A stretch of 64,000 nucleotides of DNA from Polytrichum commune (lineage: Eukaryota > Streptophyta > Polytrichopsida > Polytrichales > Polytrichaceae), in assembly GCA_950295325.1 (NCBI GenBank), contig OX485804.1, positions 68,486,033-68,550,032 of the forward strand, given 5' to 3'. A model generated the notes under the pieces. That model searched no databases and was not told where the DNA came from. It was given only the letters and a program-made list of their open reading frames with translations. This document shows positions 12,309 through 23,649 of the stretch, one piece after another. How positions within the stretch are numbered: the stretch's first letter is position 1; every line of letters begins with the position of its first letter. Position numbers and translations under genes: made by a program.

Positions 12309-13140
12309 CTACTCACACTCTACAATACCAACAAGTTCAAGTAGTCGCATGACCTCGTTGTAGGTATATGTAGGTGCATGAAAGAACTTGTCACTTTCGT
12401 AATCCACCTTGCACAAAAATCTAAACATAGAGTAAATATGTTTGCAATACATCCATTTCCATTTATTTTCCAATGCATGAGAGGACATTTTTGTAAAATC
12501 CGGGCATGTGCAATGCGGGATGTCGCCAATTGTGACACGGTATGTGATATCCTCTTTGGGGACAATGTTGATTATCACTCCAAAGTCTGGGTATGGAATG
12601 ACAGTGGCCCTAACCACATAGTAACCGTCCATGAGTCCGGCGCTCTCCCATTTGTTTTTGTGATCCGCCGCCGGTGCTGCTGGATTGCGACGCACTGTCT
12701 TCCCAAACTTGAGTGTACGGTGGGCGTCTGGGTTCAGTGACATACAAAAATGCAAGTGAAGGATGGGAAGGGTTGCGATTATTGAAAGCCTATGATGAGG
12801 GAACAATGCCTCCCTCTGTTTTAGTTGAAATCCGGCGTCTTCAAGCGCCAAAACCTCCTCTCTTGATAGGTTGGTCCCAATCTTCACTGGCCATGTGTTG
12901 GGTACTATAGTCCAATCCAATACATACTTCTTCTTACTGCCATTCACACAACGCTTAATGTCGTCAGGGAAAAACCAAAATTCATAATCCACATTGTTGG
13001 AAGAGAAAAATTCCTTCTAGAGCCATTTGTATGTTGGAGCAGATGTGCCATGTTTGCCAGTCCCAACTTTGGCATTGCATATAGTCCCTGTAATGGCTTG
13101 CAGTGCCCAACATTATTTGGCTGAGTTGGGTGGCAATCTT
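12309..13140 (-). pseudogene. SWIM-type zinc-finger protein, truncated by an in-frame stop
   Basis: Reading down from about 13140, the frame gives VGTGKHGTSAPTYKWL, a TAG at 13019-13017, then KEFFSSNNVDYEFWFFPDDI and an open stretch to the stop at 12309. The C-terminal part carries a SWIM motif: HCTCPDF, about 20 residues, then YCKH (CxC...CxH). It is followed by KVDYESDKFFHAPTYTYNEV, a conserved-looking tail. SWIM fingers bind DNA or protein and occur in MuDR-type transposases and FAR1-like proteins. The TAG could instead be the end of an intron (CTCTAG|AAG). The neighbouring divergent methyltransferase-like gene and flanking inverted repeats suggest a transposon origin. No DDE catalytic domain is visible. 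Confidence 0.6.
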
Positions 13141-13306
13141 GCAATGTGTCACTTGGAAGCAAGATAATCAGTCTCCAACACGGATTTGGATTGGTCATTC
13201 CCATACTATGAGGATTGTGGTTGGTATCTTGATTGTCTTGAGGATGCATGCTCGTCAAATGAGAAGGCGATTCGTCAGATAAATGATACACAGAAAATAG
13301 ATCCTC

Positions 13307-14708
13307 GTGATATTGCAAGCTAAAATTGTACAACTTAAGCTTCGAGAGCCAGAACCAAGAGAGACAAACCATTGTAAGAGAAGACATATTCATGAAAACA
13401 AAATACAAGCTCAATCTGAACTTTTACAACTTGCAATTTCACAACCTAATGAACTGCTTGTTTTATCCAATGATTTGGATAAGAATACATTCGGAGGCGA
13501 AGGATCAAAATATGGGTGCAATGTACTGGATTTTCATTTTTCGAGCACCTTTGACGTTATTCATCGTGCACCAACGAATATTTTGAGAAGAGAATTATTC
13601 ATACTTAAGAATTTTCTCACGCTCTCTTTTGCTCGATCTACTGCTGTCAAGAACAAGTATGAAAGGATGGATGTAGGCCCTCCTGAGTGGATTGAATGGC
13701 GGACATTTACTAAAATTGTAAGTAATTTTAATTTTAATTTTGTTTATTATTGTTACTTCCATTTGGTTTAAATTTGTTTCCGATTTTTATTTTGTGATAT
13801 TTTGTGATTTTCTAGTTCAATGACAATCGGAAATTTTATGTCTTGGGAAGTCCGACCCTCTTTGCCATTGACTTGATTTTTCTCCAATTTCCTAACAGTG
13901 TTGACATCAACCTCTCAAATCAAGCTACTGAAATTCCTTTATGAAATAAATATGACAAGAACTGGATGATTGCAACAATGTCCTTGTGTAAGTCCATCTT
14001 GTCCGACGATGGCCTTTTTATAGTATTTTTTGCTATTGATATGCAAACCAATAAGGTTTTGAATTCAACCTTAAACAACGGCAACATGAAAGTTCTTAGA
14101 ACTTTTATTTGCCCAAACTCGTACATGGTTTTCAAGGATCCGGAGTGTCCCACCTACACTGTAAGTATTACACATTACAATGGTTTTTATGTAGTTATTT
14201 TGATGTTTTTTGTTTGTATTGTGTAACGTCTAAACATAATTTATATTTTTCTGCAGACTCTGGCATTTTTGGCTCATGTCTTGGTTAGGGATTTTACTAC
14301 CACAAAATCCACGAGACAACCAAAATCCAAAAACTGCATTGAAAAGCAAAAACTTGCTTTTCAATTTTGTGGATGAAAAAAATATGTTTCTTCAATAATC
14401 GGGAAGACCTTGGAGGGGGCCATATCAAAAATTGCCTTGTTTTTTTCCAAGACCTTATTGAATTGTTTACACCAACAAATGGATGCATTGTTGATTTGAC
14501 ATGTTCCACTAGAGCTTCTATCCTTGCAACACGCGCATGTGGCAGACATCTTCTTGCATTCGAGGGTGATGACATGTTTGAGCACATATTGAAATCATTT
14601 TTGGAAAAGGTTCCGAAAGAGGGGTCATCTAAGGAGAATATTCAAGCTCTTACAAGAGAAGATGATGACCTATCGTATGAGGAGATGCTTGAATTTGACT
14701 GTGAGTAA
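13307..14708 (+). pseudogene. Amino-DNA-methyltransferase-like protein, degenerate
   Basis: Three exons can be read: about 13307-13717, 13816-14160 and from 14257. Introns are GT-AG and short. Exon 1 has GPPEWIEW; exon 2 has FYVLGSPTLFAIDL then SLCKSILSDDGLFIVFFAID; exon 3 has TLAFLAHVLVRDF. In another frame from 14367 comes FFQDLIELFTPTNGCIVDLT followed by GRHLLAFEGDDMF. This order resembles beta-class N6/N4 amino-methyltransferases: a motif IV-like PP/SPT site, then motif X-like ELF, then motif I-like VDLT and GRxxxAFE. A TGA near 13940, a frameshift near 14365, and the altered motifs (no DPPW, no GxGTT) indicate an inactive copy. It could instead be another Rossmann-fold methylase. Confidence 0.45.
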
Positions 14709-15069
14709 GTTTTAATCAAATAATTGTTGATTCAATTCATCCATTTCATCCATTTCATTAGTTGATTTTCTTCAAATTTATTTCAGGAATACGACTTGAA
14801 AGAGGGCATGTCTCCCATTTTGGGCACATAAACATTCCTACGAAGTCCAAGCCATAGCCCGCGTCTCCCATCATATGCTGAGAATGTTGCAATTGCAATG
14901 TTAAATATCGAAGATTCGGATCCAAATGAAGAATCTTGCTATAGTTCCAAACTCAATTTGCAATGTATAGATGTTCAAATATGTATAGATGACGAGGCAC
15001 GAGGCAATATGTATAGAATTATAGAATATTCTAGGATACTCGTGGCCTTATTATCAAATATTTTACCTT

Positions 15070-15132
15070 CCTCACCGCTCACAAGTTACCGCTCATCGCT
15101 TGCCACTCATTGCTCACCGCTTACAAGATAGC
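15070..15132 (-). repeat. Right inverted-repeat arm
   Basis: Carries the reverse complement of the left-arm motifs (CTCACCGCTCAC, TTACCGCTCATCGC, CACTCATTGCTCACC) and ends in AAGATAGC, mirroring GCTATCTT at 11979. Confidence 0.65.
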
Positions 15133-15508
15133 ACACCCCCCCAAATGACCTTGGGTAATGGGCCCGATGACCTAGCTTATATACAACTAAGTTCACCTTC
15201 CATTATGGGCATGTTGCCAAGTCATGCCACATGTGCATGCCTTTGAGCCTCTTGCGAAAAGGAAATAACCTTACGCCTTTCAAACTCGGCCTTGTCACCC
15301 TGTCCACACATGTCAACACAATATGCCCTCCTTCCATGGTACAAAAAGCTAACATCCCCTTTCATTGACCAATCCCCTCGTTGGTTTATTTGGTAAGTCC
15401 AACCTGACCTTTTTGCCCAATGGTTGGAACAACACACTACTTATTCTTTCATGCATTTTAGCACAAGTCACAAGTCTTCCTAAGATGAACAAATCTAATA
15501 AAAATGTG
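15133..15508. other. Intergenic, no gene seen
   Basis: Short spacer beginning with a C-run just outside the inverted repeat. No supported coding region. Confidence 0.5.
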
Positions 15509-15873
15509 AACCATACACATTTTTATTTGACGGAGCTTAATTTGCGGTAATTTCCAAGCTTGACAACATTACCCATGAGACTTGGGAAACCTCACTTCTT
15601 TGACCACGCCTTATTTATCACGTTGTTCACGCTTCAAAACATTACCCAAGACACTTGGAATATCTTACTTCTTTAACCACACTTGATTTATCACGTTGTT
15701 CATGCTATATAACATTACCCAAGGCGCTTGGAAACCTCACTTGTTTGACAAAGCCTAATTTGTCGGTATTTTGGAGCTTGACAACATTACTTGAGAGACT
15801 TAAAAAACTCACATCTTTAACCGCACTTGATTTGTCAGGATGTACAAGCTTGATAACATTACCTGAAGAATAA
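15509..15873 (+). pseudogene. Decayed leucine-rich-repeat fragment
   Basis: The DNA keeps the repeat phrases of the receptor at 34-36 kb (AGCTTGACAACATTACC, GGAAACCTCACTTCTTTGAC). Broken frames read LTSLTTLDLSRC, LTSLTALDLSGC and TSLITLPEE. It has stops and indels and no upstream NB-ARC, so it is a stray relic of a related LRR array. Confidence 0.75.
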
Positions 15874-15960
15874 TAAGGGTTAACTAGGTGGGTACGAGTG
15901 GACCCTTACATAGCTTGGTCTTTGTGGGCAACGTGTGGATGGAGCACCTAATGTCCTCCC

Positions 15961-16217
15961 AACCATAAGCATTTTTATTTGACGGAGCTTAATTTGCGGT
16001 AATTTCCAAGCTTGACAACATTACCCACGAGACTTGGGAAACCTCACTTCTTTGACCACGCCTTATTTATCACGTTGTTCACGCTTCAAAACATTACCCA
16101 AGACACTTGGAATATCTTACTTCTTTAACCACACTTGATTTATCACGTTGTTCACGCTATATAACATTACCCAAGGCGCTTGGAAACCTCACCTGTTTGA
16201 CAAAGCCTAATTTGTCG
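15961..16217 (+). repeat. Direct duplicate of 15509-15765 (LRR relic)
   Basis: A 257-bp segment repeats with a constant offset of 452 bp. I see three internal single-base differences, all C in this copy and T in the other, plus a small mismatch near the left edge. The spacer between copies is 195 bp. Confidence 0.9.
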
Positions 16218-16412
16218 TAATCGTTAGTTCGTTTGTTCAGTCCGCACTCTTGCATCATTCTTCTGACATTGCTTCTCATCTCAGTTCCAAAGCGTTGTTT
16301 GGTGTGGAAAGTAATAAGTTTGGTATGTTGTTGGTATGTTAATTAGCGGGAGGTTGCATCTGCTCTCTCAGACTCCCTCTCACTTAGTCTCTCTATCTGT
16401 CTCTCGCCAAGA

Positions 16413-16601
16413 GTGAACATTCAAGTGGAGTTGGCGGCAAAATCTCACAGAAAAAGAGTGAAGGCTGGAAAGAAGCATCACCGTGCTCGCAAACCCTACC
16501 ACCTCCTTCCCGCCTCGTCACCGCCCCCGCCGTCGCCACCGTCACCGATTATGACTTCCGCTCTGCCTCCACCTGGCCAGGTACATTCGTCGAGCTATGT
16601 G
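16413..16601 (+). CDS. Possible first exon of an unrecognised gene
   Basis: A GC-richer, C-rich stretch follows a CT-rich leader (16361-16405). It encodes a basic N-terminus and a proline-rich segment ending ...TSALPPPGQ, directly before a plausible donor (GGCCAG|GTACAT). No domain is recognised and no second exon could be assigned downstream, where a degenerate tandem array lies. It could be a promoter remnant rather than a gene. Confidence 0.2.
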
Positions 16602-16779
16602 CCTTTTTCTCCCCTCTCAATTTGGTCGCTCATCATTAGGCTCAGGAATCTACGAAATTGGTGACGAATCGCCTCGGTTTTGACTCTTTAGTGTTTTAAG
16701 ATGTGTGACGAACTCGTGATGGATGGTGGGGGGAACTTGTCAGTGGAGTGAGATCACATCAGTAGATTTCCTACAGCCG

Positions 16780-17720
16780 CCGCAAATGTTAGAAAAAGAG
16801 AGATAGAGAGAGAGACGCTCCCCTGCTCTGGCTACCCGTCCAGGTTGCGAGAAGGCTGGGATGTGGTGACTGCAGATGTATTTTGTCCCAAGGTAATTTC
16901 GCAAGTAGGGAGAGTGCATCAGTGGAAATCTTCGGTGAAGTGCGATTGATTCTGATTAGAGAAAATCATGCTGCCCATCAATAAATATAGCTACCGCGAA
17001 TGGTAGAGTTACGCATGTGAGGTGTTGAGGGAGAAACATGCCCCCCTACTCAGGCTACACGTCCACTTTGCGAGAAGGCCGAGATGAGGTGACTGTAGAT
17101 GCACCCAATCACAAGGGAATTTGGCAGCTTAAAGGGGTGTGCATCTGCAGTGGAAGGAAGTTGATTGATTACGATTAGGGAGGAGCCTGCTGCGCACCAG
17201 TGGATTACTTACAACCGCCGCGAATGTTAGAATCATGCACGTTATATTTTGGGACGGCATGTTAGGAGACATGCTTCCGTGTTCTGGGTACACGTCCAGG
17301 TTGCGAGAAGGCTAAGATGTGGTGACAACAGATGCATTCTGTCTCAAGGGAATTTAACAGCTTAGGGGGAAGTTCATCAGTGGATTTATCACAGCCCACG
17401 CTCCCCTGTTATGGCTGTGAGTCCAGTTTGCGAGGAGGTTCACATGCAGTGACCATTGATGCATTAACTTATCAAACAAATTTTCCAGGGTAGGTCAGCC
17501 TATCATTGGATTTCTCTCAGTTGTCACGTAGTCACAAACCTCTATCGCCCATTAGAAACACGCTCTCCTGTTCTGACAAGACGTCTAGTTCCAGAGTAGG
17601 TTCAATTATGGCGAACCAATGCACTCTGTTCCAAGAGAATGCAAGAGGAAATGCATCAGTGGATTTCAGATAGTTGCCGCATACTTAAATGTGTCGGAGT
17701 GTTACTATTGTTCACAAACA
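16780..17720 (+). repeat. Degenerate tandem array with a conserved core
   Basis: A core resembling GCTCCCCTGCTCTGGCTAC, CGTCCAGGTTGCGAGAAGG, then GATGTGGTGACTGCAGATGC and CAAGGGAATTT recurs near 16815, 17040, 17275, 17400 and 17560. Spacing is uneven (about 225, 235, 125 and 160 bp) and later units are more diverged. A second landmark, CATCAGTGGATTTC, accompanies most units. Confidence 0.75.
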
Positions 17721-20700
17721 CGCACTCCTTGCTCTCTCTAAACTACATGTTTACAGAACCTTGGATAATTCCAACATCTTTTAAATTGCCTCATAATTAC
17801 ACGAACCGCTGAAAGGCTACAAAATTAATAGCTAGGAGGAATTGGCTAACATGACATGCGGTTGAAACCTTGACCTTTTACTTTAAATTTTTTTGTAACG
17901 GGTTGCATGCTTTAACCCATCCCTAGAGGTCTTGCCTCAAGTAAGAATTTCTTAACATGAAATTGCTTGCGCAATTATGTATGTGATGCTAGTTCAACGC
18001 CCACAATATCAAGTTGAAGTGTTTCCATGCCAACTTAATGCACAAAACCCGAAGTCTAAATTCCACACAACTTATAAATTTCTATCTAGTTGTTGCTTTG
18101 GAAGGAATTTTGTTGTGTCAACCCAAGTTCCTATAACAACTTAAGAATTGCTACGGGTTGTTTCCAATGCTTTGAAATGTTTCCAATTCAAAGCTTCAAA
18201 TAATGCTTTGGGATTCTCTAGCTAAGTGCTTCAAAATTCAAACCCCATAATTCTCAAATTTTTAATTTCCAAATCATAACTTTCTTCTAAGAGCATATCC
18301 AAAATGCTTCACAAGCTAGTAGCTTCAATAACAACTTATCATATGCTTCAAAGAAATTTAAAGTTCAATTTGAATTTTCATTAAGAATATCAAAACCCAA
18401 GATTTTGTTGTCCTCTTTACAGAAGACTTACACGTCACACCAAATCTCCACCAAACTCAAACTTGGCACTATCAAGCTACTATGTGTGGTTTATTTATGT
18501 ACTCCAGAAGGCCTAGCATATAGATTTGGGAGTATATGAGAAATCAATTTATAAATTTTGTTGTTGGCCATCAAAACGGATGACCTAGAGAAATTTGCTA
18601 GTCATGGCTGAATATTCTCTTCAACTCTAGCCAAATCTCTTTTGCTCACGGGTTTTGATGATCAACATGGAGAATTAGTGGTTTGACATTCATGAATCAG
18701 GTGCCCACCGACCTAGACTATAATCTCTTCTGTTCATGTACAAATTTGTAAGGAATCTTTGTAATGAATTTATAGGTTATAGGGCCACCTTGTGGTTGAA
18801 ATGTAAGGATCGATTTAGGTTCAAGGTTGTTTTTGGATATTTATACGTAATTATTCTTTGCATCCGTATGAAAATGTTCCCACCCATCTTCACATGAACC
18901 AAAGGCATGTAGGTTAGTTTTATGTCAAGAAGGGTTTTGAATGCATGGTGAAGATTCTTGACATGCAATTCAATATCAACAAGAATGAGATTGTAGTTGA
19001 ATTCAAACTATGGGATCGATTATTGGGCTTTGTTATTTAAGTTGTAGGTTGGCTACTATGTTGTCATGTGCTACCTTATAGGATCAATGTTTTTTGTTTT
19101 TTAATTTCCAAGAAGTTGAAGTGGCGACAACATTAGAGGTTTAAAATGAGTGTGAACAACTTATTAATAGTTTTAAAACACATGGATTGAAAATGCACAT
19201 AGATATGACATAGGAAGTTGGCATGTTTGTCAAATTGGTTGCCAGCTTTAGTGCGTCCATATATGTTTGTGTTTAGTTTTGATGTTTTGTAGTGTAGCTT
19301 GTCATTGTCTACCATGGGCGTCTCATTAGCAAATTATTTGTCACAAACGCATGCTTTCCACATAAGACTTAGGAAGAATTTGAGTGAAGATTCACTTGAA
19401 AGGAGCACTGCGAGGATACTAGGGCCAAGGCGGCATCAATTATGATTCCTTTTTTTTGTTGAAAATGGCTAATCTAACCATCATCAATATAGTAAGCAAA
19501 TCTTACACCTCCAATTAAATAGTGATCATTTGGATCATGTTGCAATGACCATGGTCACTTTCATTTTTATTTTATTTTAAGTGGTAAGTATATTATATTG
19601 AAAATATTCAAACACATTGTGTTGGGGGACCCGCTTCCTTTTTAATTATTAAATTCTATCACATTACAAATATTCCAACAATATGTGCTACATGTCCATT
19701 GTTTTACATGTTTATTTTTAGTGAAAAGTGTATAATATTTAAAAATATATTCATAGTAAGTAGTCAAATCTACTAGTAGGTAGGGCCCAACATGCCATTT
19801 CTAAGTACCTAGGGTTCTAAACCTAAAAAAAGTGGATGGTAGGCAAAGGGACTTTTGAACCCGGGACCTCATAGATCACAAACCAAGCCCTTGGCCATCA
19901 ACTTCACTCACATCTTACATGCATACAAGTAGTATGTAATGTTGTTATTGTGTACAGGAGTTGCTAACCTAGTTATAACATATATGGAAAAAATATCTTA
20001 ACCGTTGTGAATTCTTTTGAAAAATAGGATGTATTGTGTAATTTCAATTTTAAGATGAATGCAAACACTTTTTAAATATAAATAATTCTTGTAGGATGTA
20101 ATGTTACTCTCGAGTTTTTTAATATAGTCTATTAGATTCTATAATATTTATAGTAATTGGCACAAATATCATTTGTGTAATCTTGTCACACCCATGGGCA
20201 CTTTTTACAAACTGGGTGTGACAAAAGTTGCTTCATGAATGAAAACATATGAACTCTTGGGCCCAGGTATAAAGTATACGTGGATCAAAGAAAAATCTCT
20301 TGAGAGAAATCTTTTGGTTGTGTGCTCATCATGCGCTTGAGGGATTTGTGAAGGCTACGCCTTTCCTCACAATGCACTTTGCTTTAATAACTCAAGAGTT
20401 TGTTAGGTTGAGTTTTCCGCAAACTCCATGGCATTCCTAATAAACAAAATCCTTTGCATTCCTCACAAGCCTTTATATTTCCAAGAAACGGGCTACCTCA
20501 CATGTCTTGGGGTATAGAGTTTTGATAGTATTGGTGGGTGGGTCATGTTTTTATTTTTTGGCCATGTTGCATCAAGTAGTTGTCATTTGCTCCATAACTG
20601 TAGGCGAGCTCTTGGGTGGGCTCTTACGTTGCTACATCTTTCTTGGGGTTTTTAAGAATGCCAATGCATTGAAAGTCAAGTTCATCTAGATTATGATTTG

Positions 20701-20932
20701 TTGTGAGGTTCATATTGGGATTGAAGTTGATATGGTAGGTGCTTCTTATTTTTCTTTGATTGTGAGATTCTTCTATGTAGCCCTTGTTCTTCTAACTTGA
20801 GGGATGTCCGCCTTTTGGAGGCTCGGTTGTGTTGGCTTTTGGATGGGTTATCTAATGATAGAAGCAAGGTGGAAAATTATCAGTTCTAGGGTTTTTGGAT
20901 GGGGGAGCTCTTGGGTTAACTCGTATGTAGGC
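17721..20932. other. Intergenic, AT-rich, no gene seen
   Basis: No ORF with recognisable domains. The only clear structure is a 12-bp-stem hairpin at 20183-20224. Confidence 0.55.
20183..20224. repeat. Perfect 12-bp inverted repeat
   Basis: TTGTCACACCCA (20183-20194) and TGGGTGTGACAA (20213-20224) form a perfect stem with an 18-base loop. It may be a tiny foldback relic or a chance hairpin. Confidence 0.6.
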
Positions 20933-22305
20933 CGTTGCAACCTTTCTAAGCGCCCCTTAACTTAACTTGACCGTTTTCCAACCCTAGCAAGTGTCACAAA
21001 CACTTCCTTGACACCCCCACACACGTGCATGGTTAGCTCCTCATACCGCAGAGCCCCAAGCTCATGTCTTAGTCACCAAACCCTCTTACACATGCATTCG
21101 GGACTCTTCCCTTAGTTGGTAGCCAATGGTTAAATGTGAGAGTTCCATCCATGGTAGTCCACTCTTAAGTTGATCATATGTTGCCAAAGATACTATAACA
21201 ACCCAAACCATACTTGCCAAATATGCTTCGGTTGAGGTCAGTTGGCTAAGCCGCCTCACCCATATAAGCCTCTAGGACTTTGGGTAGGGCCCCTACTCCA
21301 CTGTCAAGTAACCTTTTGTTTCTCTCCCAAGATTTGCGGCTAAGTAGTCATTTTCCCTTAGAAGCCCCCAGCAGTTTCATACCACCATAATTTCTTTTTA
21401 TGATCTCTGATGCTATCAAGCAACTACTCTCTTGACATCTACTCTTAGCGTAGTTGCCGATGGATTCCTCACTTGCCCCATTCAGGAAAGTATTAAGGAA
21501 GTTATGGTTGTTCGAACCTCGAAAGTCCCAGGTGCCACTTCCAAGTCAGTGCTATCCCAGGGCATTGTCCCTAGGCAAAGCCCCACTCAAATTGTCATAT
21601 CTCCTAGCTCACACCTCTGATTGAGGTGTTCTTAAGCATTTGGAATCCTCACGCCATAAGCTACTTAGAGCTCATGGCCTTACCCTCCTGACTCTTAGGG
21701 GCGGTTTACACTATGGACCATGAAGTCGTCCCATGGCCGTCTAAGCGATGTGATTGGACGTTGAAGTCGTCCCGGGACGACTTGGGTTTACACCAAGGAA
21801 AAAATGGCAGAGTGACCACGGAGGTTGAGGTCCACAAAATATTATTTTTTAAGCCTACTCTATCCACTGCCATGGTCCAACGGGTTTTCCGTTGGGACAA
21901 GCAAAAGAGGTGGTCCGGGAAAAAGAGCAAGGGCCCATGTCATAAAAATGCCATTTTAAGCCTTTTTGGTGCATGGTCATTCTTCATGGTCCACATTCGG
22001 TTTACACCTAGTGAAGGGCCCATGAACCATGAAAACTAATATTTTAGTAACTCGGACCATGGAAGTCGTCCCATGAAGTCGTCCCACGCAAAATAGGCCT
22101 CTTACGTGGGACGACTTCATGGTCCATAGTGTAAACCGCCCCTTAGTCTCAGTGCGTGGGAAGCGTTCCCAACGCATGGGGCTCTCACCCACACTAGAAT
22201 CACTTGGGTCCTCTCGCCAATGATGCCACAAGTCCAGGGTGTCACTCTGAGATCCCCTTTGTGCCCATGGTGTTGTGGGCACTCCTCATGGAGAGGTGCG
22301 CGACA
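20933..22305. mobile_element. Solo LTR, copy A, carrying a nested MITE
   Basis: Begins CGTTGCAACC (expected TG mutated to CG) and ends GCGCGACA. It is flanked by TAGGC at 20928-20932 and 22306-22310, a 5-bp target duplication as expected for LTR retrotransposons. The sequence is homologous to 37151-38122 along its length: start, GGTTAGCTCC, GCAAGTATT, CTCATGGAGAGGTGCGCGACA. Without the nested MITE it would be about 925 bp. No internal retroelement genes flank it, hence solo LTR. Confidence 0.8.
21698..22142. mobile_element. Harbinger-like MITE nested in solo LTR copy A
   Basis: Perfect or near-perfect inverted termini of at least 35 bp begin GGGGCGGTTTACACTATGG and continue into ACCATGAAGTCGTCCCA. 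TTA flanks both ends (21695-21697 and 22143-22145). It is 445 bp. Subterminal GAAGTCGTCCC is repeated inside, including the palindrome GTCGTCCCGGGACGAC. Copy B of the LTR lacks this insertion, giving an empty-site comparison. Confidence 0.92.
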
Positions 22306-22310
22306 TAGGC

Positions 22311-23649
22311 CTTAATATGCGATTCACAAGAATACAAGTGGGTTGAGTTGGAAGTCGATTAGGATGACGACTTGAGGGATTGTTCAAGAACGGATCACGA
22401 TTGAAGATGAGGTGGTTATTGCATCTTTTGAATAGCATGTCACTTATATTCCATAGTATCATGGTAGTTTGAAGTTTCAATACTTTGCTCAAATTTGTGC
22501 CACATCAAACTTTGAAAATCCTTAATCCCCATTTGACATGGAAACATGTTGGCCTCGTAACTTGCACTTCATTGATATTCTTGATTGGAGTAGGGGCTAG
22601 TATTATGCATTGATTAGAATTTGTAATCTTTAATGGCCTTTTGAAATCAAGTAATTTACAAATTCATATGATGGTAAAGAAACTGATGATCAAATTGCCT
22701 ACTACAATATACCGATAATGTGAACATGATCTTTGCTTTTTATATGTTTCGAAAAACTTATTATGTGGCAAGAACTCCAACTTTCATGAGCATGAATACA
22801 ATGTATGCAACTAAAAACCTTATCAACTTGAATGTGCATCATTATTTAATCCCAAAAAGGTTGTATTAATCTTCATATTTTGAAGACATTCTAGGTAATT
22901 TCATACCTCTCATCTTCATTGCATCCAATGTCAATCTCCATTGAAGTAAGCACAAGGATGTCGATGTTGGGTTGATGACGAGGACAAAAATAGGAGTATA
23001 ACTATCAACTAAAATCATAAATTGCACATTGAGAATTGTAACTTGCAAGTGGTTGCTTTAAGTTTATGAGATGGAGATTGAATGGAGTGTTGCTTTCTAG
23101 CACTTGATGACTTGCAAGTGGGTGACCACCACTTTTGGCACCAAGTGGCTTATAAGTCGATGCAAGGAGCTGATGGCTTACGTGGACTTGAGAACTTTGT
23201 CTTAGTTTTCATTCATTATAAATGTTATAGAATAGAATTTTTATTCTTGTATATAATCTAGAACTCCAATTCTTATCTTGGGGGATCAGGGTGTAGTTAT
23301 TCATGCAATGCACTTACTTATGTTATGAACAAAGCATTGTAGTCTACAAAATATACTACACTTATGTAGTAGTAAGTTGATTGAATTTGTACTTCTAGGA
23401 AGGTTATTAGATGTTACAGTTTTAGGGATTGGGGAGTATATTTGGAAAAATCTTGAATTAAGCATAATAGTCCTATCTAAATACTCAAGAAATGTATGTG
23501 CATACAAAACATAAGGGAGGGTGCCCTTGTCGTGTTTCACATGTTGCTAATAAGAGTGCACTTGGGGCCAAGACTAACGCAGTTTATATGTTTGCTTCTA
23601 TTATTGGCTACTTTCATGACAATTTGTATGTTGTTGTTTTAATGTATAT
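22311..23649. other. Intergenic, no gene seen
   Basis: AT-rich sequence between the solo LTR and the CACTA terminus. Short ORFs only; no recognisable feature. Confidence 0.55.

Larger units (their letters stand above)
11979..15132. mobile_element. Candidate transposon: inverted-repeat-bounded block with SWIM and methyltransferase-like genes
   Basis: The left edge from 11979 reads GCTATCTTATGAGCGATGAG and the reverse complement of the right edge ending at 15132 reads GCTATCTTGTAAGCGGTGAG. Similarity continues inward for about 60 bp through variants of GAGCRRTGAGCAATGAGTGG and GAGCGGTAAC. Two genes lie inside, pointing away from each other: the SWIM protein on minus and the methyltransferase-like protein on plus. 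I could not find a matching target duplication, so the ends may have decayed or the unit may not be a simple transposon. Confidence 0.5.

Noticed and set aside
11979-15132. Reading the SWIM/methylase block as a confirmed Mutator element
   Set aside because: No 8-9-bp target duplication could be found at the edges and no DDE transposase is visible, so only a candidate mobile element is reported.
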